Source of the DNA: Thalassiosira profunda | Lineage: Eukaryota; Bacillariophyta; Thalassiosirophyceae; Thalassiosirales; Thalassiosiraceae | Reading direction: 5' to 3' | Assembly (NCBI GenBank): GCA_036939355.1 | Contig: JALLAP010000652.1 | Location: 1-15,824 of the forward strand | DNA: 15,824 nt | In this document: one piece after another, positions 1-6,851 of the stretch | How the letters are laid out: each line of letters starts with the position of its first letter | How positions within the stretch are numbered: position 1 is the first letter of the stretch | Translations under genes and position numbers: made by a program | The notes under the pieces: generated by a model | Seen by the model: only the letters and a program-made list of their open reading frames with translations | Database searches by the model: none | Told to the model about the DNA's origin: nothing

Positions 1-177
1 GGTCGAGGCTGTGGTTGCCAGTGACCGAAGTGCGAGAAGGCATTCCCGTCTGTCAATTTTCACGAACATCAGCGAAACTTTGAATTGTAGATACGTAATA
101 TTTATATTATCCATTTAGGGTTAATGTCCAATTTTGGCCGATTTGCTAACTTTCTCTACAGAACTGAATAACCCTAG

Positions 178-204
178 CCAACCCGGAAAATTTTTCCGGG
201 TTGG
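178..204. repeat. Perfect 13-bp-arm palindrome, with a degraded second copy at 239-263
   Basis: The arm CCAACCCGGAAAA (178-190) is followed by one base and its exact reverse complement (192-204). About 60 bp downstream, 239-263 repeats the same left arm with a longer T run and an imperfect right arm. Such paired palindromes are common as ends or internal parts of non-autonomous DNA elements, but they could also be transcription-termination or chromatin features. The palindrome is directly visible; its role is not. Confidence 0.8.
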
Positions 205-348
205 GCTTTTGTACCAGGCCTAGTACGTAGTTTCTACGCCAACCCGGAATTTTTTCCCGGTCCAAAAAAGAGGTGGGATATAGTGCGAGGTGGGGACACG
301 GGGACGGGGGTCAGTATTGCAATTGTGCATAAAATAAGAATAAGAATG

Positions 349-400
349 GACTGGCGCATCAAAAGTAGGTACAGTGGCAAATCTTGGCGCTTTGAATTTT
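349..400 (+). repeat. Degraded copy of the 1184-1265 hairpin repeat
   Basis: This segment carries the same order of words as the left arm of the hairpin at 1184-1265: GCGCATC, AAAAG, ACAGTGGCAAATCT, GGCGCTTTGAA, TTTTCTAGCG. There are a few substitutions and a small indel. The right arm is lost or diverged after position 400. It shows that the hairpin belongs to a dispersed repeat family and is not a chance fold. Confidence 0.7.
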
Positions 401-440
401 TCTAGCGTCGGTGGTGGTCCTCCTTTAGGTTAAGAGGGCT

Positions 441-633
441 CTACGTCATATTGTTATGTACTTCGTCGGTCGCCGCCGAGCGAGGAGGGCCGGCCGAAGC
501 CGGACCATCCACCACCCCTCCAGCACGGAGGAAGGGGGAAATGGAGAGGATGTCTGCGCCATCCTTCAGAAGGGGGCCGAGTTTGGCCCTCTCCTCGTGG
601 CTGGCAGGCTGCGTGTTCACCTGGCCAGTAGCA
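441..633 (-). pseudogene. Short reading frame sharing 55 identical bp with the retrotransposon ORF2 end
   Basis: On the minus strand a frame ends with a stop at 441-443. Its upstream part, 579-633, is identical over 55 bp to 2052-2106, the last bases of the retrotransposon reverse-transcriptase frame before the assembly gap, and it is read in the same frame (residues ATGQVNTQPASHEERAKL). Beyond 633 the two copies diverge completely. The simplest reading is a piece of another, 5'-truncated copy of the same element, which would supply the missing C-terminal 45 or so residues and 3' UTR. Alternatively, scaffolding has separated the true 3' end from its element. It is not an independent gene. Confidence 0.5.
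579..633. repeat. 55-bp direct repeat, copy 1 (copy 2 at 2052-2106)
   Basis: Positions 579-633 and 2052-2106 are identical over 55 bp. Copy 2 starts immediately after the single 'n' at 2051. Left of copy 1 the sequence reads GAAGGGGGCC; left of copy 2 it is a piggyBac-like coding fragment. To the right the copies go GATTTGCG against CGAAGAAT. Confidence 0.9.
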
Positions 634-649
634 GATTTGCGACTGTACA

Positions 650-677
650 TACCGTATGTTTGGAATGAAATGCAGGT
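650..677. repeat. 28-bp inverted repeat, left copy (right copy at 1143-1170)
   Basis: Positions 650-677 match the reverse complement of 1143-1170 at 27 of 28 positions. Just outside the left copy, 632-646 matches the hairpin right-arm word CAGATTTGCCACTGT at 14 of 15 positions, and the right copy is likewise followed by the hairpin at 1184. The pair therefore looks like terminal inverted repeats of a roughly 600-bp non-autonomous element (about 632-1215), with the left end internally deleted. No coding capacity is seen inside. Confidence 0.7.
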
Positions 678-1142
678 TTGATTTTTCTACTGCACGTATG
701 ACCCCACCCAGCATATTGTAGGGAAACCTCTTGCAAAGACGAGTCGAATGAGCCCTCATTTGGCCCATTTGGGCTTGGGGTCGCCGGCAGTGCGGGCGGC
801 AAAGTGAGCATCGAAGTCCTTCGGAAGGTAGGCTCCCGGCGCCGGCGGGGAAAGGGGGCGAAAGTAGCTAGCGTATCGTATACCCCTTACGTATCTATGT
901 ACTAGTTCATAATTGGGGGTGGTATAACAGTTGTGTTTTTTGACCGGTGGGGGGTCTTGAACAGATTTTTCGATGCCATTCTGAGACGAGACACTAATTT
1001 ATCGGATTTTATGCTCGGCCCCATTGCATAGCTCGGTATGAAACTTTCTTCAGAGGCCAAAGACCTAAACTGAGCCTGAAAAAATGAATGAAGGGCAAAA
1101 ACTCCCTCGAGTGGCTAAGAATTAAATCCGCTAAACTAGGGG
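678..1142. other. Non-coding interior between inverted repeats
   Basis: There is no long reading frame with coding character on either strand. The segment lies inside the inverted-repeat pair 650-677/1143-1170. It holds a short GC-rich patch (about 830-860) and scattered TACGTA-type palindromic words. It is best described as the interior of a non-autonomous element or as ordinary intergenic DNA. Confidence 0.5.
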
Positions 1143-1170
1143 ACCTGCATTTCATTACAAACATACGGTA
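1143..1170. repeat. 28-bp inverted repeat, right copy (left copy at 650-677)
   Basis: This is the reverse-complement partner of 650-677, with one mismatch. It is followed within 14 bp by the strong hairpin at 1184-1265. Confidence 0.7.
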
Positions 1171-1183
1171 CATTTAAGACTGA

Positions 1184-1265
1184 CGCATCCAAAAGGAACA
1201 GTGACAAATCTGGGCGCTAGAAAATTTCAAAGCGTCCAGATTTGCCACTGTTCCTTTTGGATGCG
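1184..1265. repeat. Long hairpin: 35-bp arms with a 12-base loop (foldback or MITE-like)
   Basis: The left arm 1184-1218 and right arm 1231-1265 are inverted repeats matching at 33 of 35 positions, with loop AGAAAATTTCAA. Arms this long and this well matched do not arise by chance and point to a foldback element, a MITE subterminal structure or a recent inverted duplication. Relatives occur at 349-400 (one arm) and 632-646 (a piece). The hairpin ends 17 bp before the TTAA at 1283, so it may be the flank or the end of a neighbouring element. Confidence 0.85.
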
Positions 1266-1282
1266 CCTGTCTCAGAGGGTAA

Positions 1283-1300
1283 TTAACCCTTCCCTGCCCA
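1283..1300 (-). mobile_element. Candidate piggyBac-type transposon end (TTAA plus CCCTTCCCTGCCC)
   Basis: TTAA at 1283-1286 is followed by CCCTTCCCTGCCC. piggyBac-family elements insert at TTAA, and their inverted repeats usually begin with C-rich sequence such as CCCT or CCCTT. The site lies 455 bp beyond the stop of the minus-strand piggyBac-like coding fragment at 1742, so it has the right place and orientation to be that element's 3' end. The opposite end (reverse complement followed by TTAA) was not found by eye; it would lie beyond the gap at 2051. A chance match of this short signal is possible. Confidence 0.4.
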
Positions 1301-1741
1301 AGACCTCCAAAAGACCTCCTTTTGCCTAAACCGCTCTAGAAACCTGAGTTTTTCACCAATCCTCACCTTCCAAGCATGCAGTCCTTTACATTAGGTCGTT
1401 GAGGGGTGGTGTGTGCAATATTAGGGTGGTGCTGCGGGTATTGGTCATGTGTGGGCCGCCGTGTCAAAGGGTCTCAAAGGAGGTCAAATCTTCTCTCTGA
1501 AAACTCATCCCTCCAATTAGGTACCAATTCCTACGTACTGTACATACGTAGTAGCTAGTGCCCTGTTGCTGGCCGTTGTGAGGTCTCTACCCCTCCGATG
1601 GCAAAAACCAAACTTGTGCCCATGGGGAGTCTGTAGGTGTGCTCTATGTTGGTATTAGCGAAGTTTCCCGTGGGAAAAGCGCGCACAAAAAACCATGCAT
1701 TATATGAACTGTACAACGGCCGACGGCCAACAGCGGCTCCC
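1301..1741. other. Non-coding stretch, probable transposon 3' region
   Basis: No supported gene is seen. If the piggyBac-like end at 1283 is right, this is the 3' untranslated and subterminal part of that element. It contains a near-palindrome, CTACGTACTGTACATACGTAG without its last base, at 1531-1551. Short frames on both strands have no recognisable features. Confidence 0.4.
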
Positions 1742-2050
1742 TCAAACAATGACGTGCTCGTTCTCTTGGTACTCCTCCCAGCATCCCTCACAGATCGGCT
1801 CCTGACATACAGCACACCCCTTGCGCGACCGATTGCTCATTTTCTTCCTCTCGGGAAATGTCAGCGCCTTCTTGGTTGTTTTGCTCAGCTTTCCCTTCAG
1901 CTTATGGCAGCACACCCAGCAATAGTCCGAATACTCCTTCAACGTCACGCGAACGCTGGTGCACTTCTTCGTCCGCATTCGTTTGTTGCATTTGAACACC
2001 ACCGTTTCCTTCTCCTGCTTCTTGTGCGCGACGCCGTTCGTGGACCCGTT
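1742..2050 (-). pseudogene. piggyBac-like transposase, C-terminal cysteine-rich domain only
   Basis: The minus-strand frame is open from the gap at 2050 to a TGA at 1742-1744, about 102 codons. It is rich in Lys/Arg and ends in a cysteine-rich zinc-binding domain. A first pair C-W-V-C-C-H is followed about 30 residues later by CAVCQEPICEGCWEEYQ, the C-x2-C-x(3-4)-C-x2-C-x3-Y pattern that closes many piggyBac (DDE_Tnp_1_7) transposases. The catalytic Asp residues and the N-terminal part are missing because the sequence meets the assembly gap, so activity cannot be judged. The first in-frame initiator-like codon is GTG, so the listed start is artificial. Domain identity is by motif only; a different cysteine-rich finger protein is the alternative. 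Confidence 0.65.
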
Positions 2051-2051
2051 N
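2051..2051. other. Single-n assembly join
   Basis: An ambiguous base separates the piggyBac-like fragment from the 3' end of the retrotransposon ORF2. Unlike the joins at 9776 and 10634, there is no duplicated sequence on its two sides, so the real gap could be of any length or the join could be wrong. Confidence 0.85.
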
Positions 2052-5000
2052 GAGTTTGGCCCTCTCCTCGTGGCTGGCAGGCTGCGTGTTCACCTGGCCA
2101 GTAGCACGAAGAATGTGATTGGAGATGGCGGTGGTCGTCACGAGGCCGAGCTGCTGCTCCGCCCACGACGAGGGGTCCATCGCCTTGTACGAATACCCGT
2201 AGAACTCCTCGGGGTGCTCCGTCCTCCAGACTGTGTTGGCACGTTGCAAGACGCCTTTGGGAACCTTCTTCGATCGGACGAGGGAGGCCATCGCTCGGGC
2301 GTTCTGTTGTGTCTCTTTGAAGAGGGGCAACGGTGTAGTGGGCGTTCCGAAGAGGAACGAAGTGAAGAGGCTGCCAAACTGCCCAAATTCGTTCACCGCA
2401 ATCGGGATGAGGGGCGATTCTTCGTCAATGAGGTGGCCAATAAGATCGTCGCCGTCCTCTGTGAGGCCAGTGCTCTTCTCGGTGTGGCCAGCTCGGGTGA
2501 ACTTCCTAGATTCTCCAAGTTGCAAGCGCGCGGTACTGTCAAGAAGGGGAGCAGCTTGTCGGGTTGAAGAAGAGGAAGGATCCGAGGAGATGACGGTGAC
2601 ATCGAAGCCGATGCGTTTCCAGGGACACCTCCAAGAACCGTCAATGAGGAGGTGGCAAATTCGGATTGCAAGGTCGAAAGGCTTCAAGCTGGAGTGGGTG
2701 GGGAGGATTCGCCGTGGTTCCCGCTCGACCTGAGTGGGAGAGCCGATGAGTTTCGCTGTCTGGAGGACCCGTTTTAGGACGCGGATGATGCCGTCCCTGA
2801 TTTCGTTGTGCATGATCGTCTTGTTGTGGCAGCAAAGGGTGTGGTCACCAAAATGATCCATTTGCTTCCCGCAGGTGCGGCAGAACACGACATCGCTGGC
2901 TGGCCAAAGTTCGAGACGCAGTTTCCGCTTCAAGTTGATTGCAAAGTTGGCGTTGGGCTGCCGATTGGCTGGGTCGGAGCGAGGCATGTCAAGGAGGGAT
3001 TTAGCAGTGCCACGTTGGATGATCTCTCCGAGTTTGGCTGCGGAGACGGTATCGCTCAAGTTGTCTCGGAGGAAAGTGACGATGCGGGCGCCGGCCTCGT
3101 CCTTGAGGCGGTCTTTGCAAAGGTTGGGCCCGAGGTTGTAAATGAACTCGGTCAGAGGGTTGGCTGGGTTGCCGCGGACGCAGATGGAAGCCATGTCGGA
3201 AGCGTAGCAGTTGAAAATGCGGAAGGTGTGAGCGTCAGAGCTGCGCCAATTTTCGTAGAGGGAGGTGATGCAGGGCGGGAGGCCGACAGGGGCGGACGTT
3301 CGGCCAACCCAGACTCCGTTGGTGGTGTACTCGATGCAGCGCTTGGTGTTCAGCACGAAGGTAGAGATAGCGGTGCAGCGCGGGTGTTGGAGGCCAAGGC
3401 CGCCGCAATTGCTCGACATGCAAGCAATGAGATGGGCGTGGAGTGGGAGATCAGCGCGGTCGGTCAGAGTGGCGATGAAGTCATCAACCATCGCAGAGAA
3501 ATCAGTGGCCATCGCGCTGTCCCAAACGTGCCAGGGCCCGCCCACTCGGTGGCGCTCAATGTCACTTGCAAGAACGTCGCTCGCGAAGAGATGAGTCAAT
3601 TTGTGGATGGTGCAGGTCTTGAAAAGTTGCAGTCTCGTCTGCTTGTCGTCGAGGCCGTCAAGGATGCGCGTTGAAGCAGCGCGGGCACTGGCCATTTGAT
3701 CACGGATGAAGCCGAGGCAGAAGCGACGGGATCCCACAGGAGCTCCGAGAACACGAAGGCCCGAAGTGACCTCTACTGGAATGCGGACGCCGTCTTTGAT
3801 TGTGGTCGAAAAGTTGCAGATCGCGCGACCGAGGGACACTCCGACGGATTGGAGGCCAAGACGCGCCCGTGATCGAAGCAAATCAACGGTGCTTCGGCCC
3901 GAAACCGATGTAAGGATGCGCGTTTTCTCAGTGTTCATAATAGCGCCGAGAGGCTCGCCGTAGGCGCGGAACCGTTCGAGGAAGAACTCAACATCTTCCA
4001 AGGGGACAAGGGCATTGACATCGTCCACATATCCCATAATGATAGAAACGCCACCGCGACCATCGTCGCCGCAAAGACTAGACGTCGCACGCTCGCCAGC
4101 GCGGGCTTGCAAGTCATCGGAAACGCAGGAAAGTATCTCGTTGAGAACAATCGCAGCGAACACTGGTGACATGGGACATCCCTGTGCGAAGCCTTCCAAC
4201 ACTGGTATCTCCCGCCAGCGGCCGTCCGAAAGCTTAACAGAAGTGTAGCCAGTTGTCTCGTAAATCATGTCCGCGAAAGCCTCCAGCTCTGGAAACCGAC
4301 GGTGCATAATCTCTCGAAGTTTCTGCCGAGAGATTGCGTTGAACATATTGCGAATGTCGAGGGAAACCAAAGCTCGTGAAGGCAAAGATCCTTTCGCTTC
4401 GGGGCGCTCAATATAGCGCTCGACACCAAGTCGAATGGTCGAAGTGATGACATCGATTCCGCCGTTAACTCCCACCGCGTAATTGTAAGGCAGCAGGTAC
4501 GAGGCGAAGTCTGCGCGGTAGACATGAAGAAGCAGGACGGCTGTGACACGGCGGATAGCGGAGGGAACGCCAAGCGGACGTAGTTTGGACAAGTCATTGG
4601 GATCCTTCTGGAGCGCGACCAAATAAGTCGAACGAAAGATGGATTGGATGGAGGGTGGGACGTCGGCATTCGCAACCAATGTGAAGAAGGCCGCGAGGGT
4701 CTTCTGACGGTGGGAGACATGACCCTTGCGAGTGCGGCCGTGGTGCTTGGCGATTTTGATGAAGAGATCAAGGGAGCCGAGATGGAGGTCCCCCGCTTTG
4801 CCCTTGTTCAAACGACGGAGGGCCTTGAGGACGAGGCGCGGAGAGATGTGCACTCGCTTCCGATTCCGCCGTGAGGTGCGGCGCGTGGATCCGGCAGGGC
4901 GATGGTCGGGAAGGTTTAACGATGGCGGGTAGAGCTTCTCCAAAGTAGTGATGTTGCCGTCGTCACCATCAGAGATGCTAGCGACCGGAGTAGTCTTGGT

Positions 5001-5807
5001 CAAGCGAGCATTGGCAGATTTGTAGTTGTCGCAGTCGGCAGCGGCCTGGGCACAGCGTTGGACGCGTGCAGGAGAGTCGGCATGCTGGGAGGGAGTTTTG
5101 CTCACGACACGGCGGCTCTCCTCATACAGCTCACGTAGTTGACCCGAGCGAAAAAGGCGGAGGCGCCGATGAATCTCTTGGTTGAGACTTCCCGAATGAG
5201 ACGTTTGGCCGGGCTCCAATGGAGTTGGGAAGAGCACCAATTGCTCGAAAAGAATGAGCAAGGTCCAGAGTGGGGTCGGGTCGAACGCAGCATCGTGGGC
5301 GAGGCGTTGGCTGGAAGCCTCGTTGGCGCCAGCAACGATGATGTCGATGAGGTCATTGGCGCAGCGAACCACCTCTTCCTCCAGGCGGCCAGAGATGGTA
5401 GAGATCAACGATTGGCGAAACGTCGGCGGAGACAGATCAACCGACGAGAGAAACTGGAGGCCCGACTGCCAATGATTCGAGAGCGTGTGGGCGATGGGGT
5501 TGTAGAGTCGTTCCGTCAAAAGGTCCAGGTTACTTTCTGAGCGCTTTGTTACGTGGGCCTTGGAAATGTGGGCGTTGAGATCACGCTCCGAGTTTCCGAC
5601 GTAGCCCTCACATATACGACAATGATGAATTCCTAACGAAGAGCACGCGTCACCAGAGAGTTGATACAGTTCCTCTTGGTGACAGTCTTTGAGGTGTTGA
5701 CATAGAACAGATTGGTTGAGCCCCTTGGCTTTCTCCGACCGACGGTGGTGAAGGCAGCCCGAGAAGGGGCAAAAGTGCTGACTCAGAATGAACGTTTCTG
5801 CTGTCCA
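2052..5807 (-). CDS. Retrotransposon ORF2: zinc finger, reverse transcriptase, restriction-like endonuclease (3' partial)
   Basis: This polyprotein would reverse transcribe the element's RNA at a nicked target. The frame is open from the stop at 5808-5810 to the gap, about 1250 codons. Numbered from 5807, residues 13-43 form a Cys/His finger (C-x4-C, H-x4-H) and residues 63-85 a clear C2H2 finger (C-x2-C-x13-H-x4-H), used by R2-like proteins for DNA binding. The reverse transcriptase follows: motif A SLDIRNMFNAIS (near 4340-4380), motif B EGFAQGCPMSP (near 4165-4195), motif C YVDD (4020-4031) and motif D MNTEKTRIL. Near 2815-2890 lies the knuckle CRTCGKQMDHFGDHTLC plus HN, then KPFDLAI (about 2665-2690) and GFDVTVISS (about 2590-2615), which fit the endonuclease core. 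No ATG occurs in the N-terminal 100 codons, so initiation is by frameshift, reinitiation or a non-AUG codon (a TTG lies at 5519). The C-terminus is cut by the gap. Confidence 0.9.
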
Positions 5808-6694
5808 CTAGATTTGATGGCGAGGTAGCGGTCCATCACCTCGCCCGAAGGTGCGTCATGGCTGGAAGGATTGAAGATAATCTTCGCCAGCGCAAGCTGC
5901 AGGTGCGCCGAGCAGTCGTTCTTGGCCCAAAGAACAAGGCTGTCGGCGGCCATCGCCTCGGCGCGACGCCACGCTGGCGAGGAGGTAGAGATCCACGTCA
6001 ATGACTGAAGATGAGCAGCCGAGACGACGGTGGGGTTGAGGCGGAAGCCAAAGAGGGACTGAGTGCACAGCGCCGATTTGAGGTAGGCAAGGATGCTCTC
6101 GTTCTCGGAAGAGAGGACGGCCACGGTTGGAAAGGGGCCGTCGGCATCCAAAGGCTGGCCCAGCAATGTATCGTGGACCGTCCCCTCAAGAGGAGCACCA
6201 GGACGGCGGAAGGCATCACTGGCGACGCGTTGGATGTCTGAAACAGTAGCCGTGGGGGCCACCATCAACTGGAGGAAGAAGAGGTCGGAAGGATGAACCA
6301 CCGCATCAACACTCTTGGGGCTTGGGATTCCAGGAGGGGGACGGGCCTCCGCGGCTGGAAGAGACGTAGGTCCACGCGCCGCGGCTGCAATAGAAGTAGA
6401 AGCAGCCGCAGGCGAAGGTGGAACGAGCGCCGCAGCAGCAGGAGAAAGTGCTGCCGCAGGCGAAGTCGTTGGGTGGGAGACGCGCGCCGCAGCAGCCGAG
6501 GTGTTAGTGGCTGCCGCTGGCGAAGGCGTGGGAGGTACGTCAACCGCAGGAAGGCCCGTCGACCGACCAGAGAATCCCACAGCCGTTGCCGCCGAGGCGG
6601 CAACAGTGGCACCTGTCGCAATGGCCGCGCCCGCGAGAGTGGAAAGGAGGCTCTGAGCTCGCTCGGAGGAGAGTGGCTGGAAAAAGAACGTCTT
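5783..6694 (-). CDS. Retrotransposon ORF1, Ala/Pro/Ser-rich (5' end uncertain)
   Basis: The frame is open from a TAG at 6695-6697 to a TGA at 5783-5785, about 303 codons. The N-terminal third is low complexity, with repeated PAAA/SPAAA runs. The C-terminal 160 residues are of mixed composition and more globular, with segments such as HPSDLFFLQLMVAPT and AHLQLALAKIIF, and match no family I recognise. The first ATG in frame is only at 6265, after the low-complexity part, so the start has been lost by 5' truncation, lies beyond an unseen intron, or uses a non-AUG codon such as GTG at 6580. It overlaps ORF2 by 25 nt in the frame that needs a -1 shift to enter ORF2. It may encode a nucleic-acid-binding partner, or it may be the N-terminus of a single ORF broken by one indel. 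Confidence 0.6.
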   Translation of the reverse strand, partial: KTFFFQPLSSERAQSLLSTLAGAAIATGATVAASAATAVGFSGRSTGLPAVDVPPTPSPAAATNTSAAAARVSHPTTSPAAALSPAAAALVPPSPAAASTSIAAAARGPTSLPAAEARPPPGIPSPKSVDAVVHPSDLFFLQLMVAPTATVSDIQRVASDAFRRPGAPLEGTVHDTLLGQPLDADGPFPTVAVLSSENESILAYLKSALCTQSLFGFRLNPTVVSAAHLQSLTWISTSSPAWRRAEAMAADSLVLWAKNDCSAHLQLALAKIIFNPSSHDAPSGEVMDRYLAIKSSGQQKRSF

Positions 6695-6697
6695 CTA

Positions 6698-6851
6698 CAT
6701 GCTGCGGAATCAGTAACAGATTTGGAGGGAACCATTTCGCTGGCCCGGCCCAGGGGCCCGGCGCCAGGCCAGGGCCGCCAGGCGCGCAGATCCCCGCGGT
6801 CGGCACGCCCCATCTCGCCAACTTCCGCCTCCGCCCGCCGCTCCCGCTGCA
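6698..6851 (+). promoter_or_regulatory. Upstream region of the DUF92 gene next to the retrotransposon 5' end
   Basis: This GC-rich 154-bp gap lies between the ORF1 open frame on the minus strand and the DUF92 ATG at 6852. It must hold the host promoter or 5' UTR unless the element inserted within it. No TATA box or target-site duplication could be identified by eye. Confidence 0.35.

Larger units (their letters stand above)
1..440. other. Non-coding repeat-rich left flank
   Basis: No convincing gene is seen here. The stretch is AT-richer than the genes to the right. It holds two related palindromes (178-204 and about 239-263) and a one-armed copy of the hairpin repeat found at 1184-1265 (349-400). 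On the minus strand it would be the 3' flank of the short retroelement-related reading frame at 441-633. Confidence 0.6.
2052..6697 (-). mobile_element. Non-LTR (LINE-type) retrotransposon with restriction-like endonuclease
   Basis: The minus-strand block contains an Ala/Pro/Ser-rich ORF1 followed by ORF2, with zinc fingers, reverse transcriptase and a C-terminal Cys/His knuckle with a PD-(D/E)XK-like endonuclease. This order is that of the RLE-encoding non-LTR groups (R2, R4, NeSL, CRE and relatives); no apurinic endonuclease or LTRs were seen. The ORF2 catalytic motifs are intact, suggesting a young or recently active copy. The 5' boundary is uncertain: ORF1 is open back to a stop at 6695-6697, only 154 bp upstream of the DUF92 gene start. 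The 3' end is lost at the gap at 2051. Confidence 0.85.

Noticed and set aside
107..125. Telomere-like TTTAGGG word and another piggyBac end at AGGGTTAA
   Set aside because: A single short occurrence with no tandem array and no extended match to the CCCTTCCCTGCCC end.
178..263. Bacterial-style rho-independent terminators
   Set aside because: The palindromes resemble terminators (GC arm, T run), but the introns and plastid leader show a eukaryotic nuclear context.
2808..3674. Plus-strand 288-codon frame within the retrotransposon
   Set aside because: It lies opposite the reverse transcriptase coding sequence, with no recognisable domain. The minus frame carries all conserved motifs.
5783..5810. 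Programmed -1 frameshift site of the classic slippery type
   Set aside because: No heptamer of X-XXY-YYZ form is present in the overlap. The frame relation is reported, but a mechanism is not claimed.
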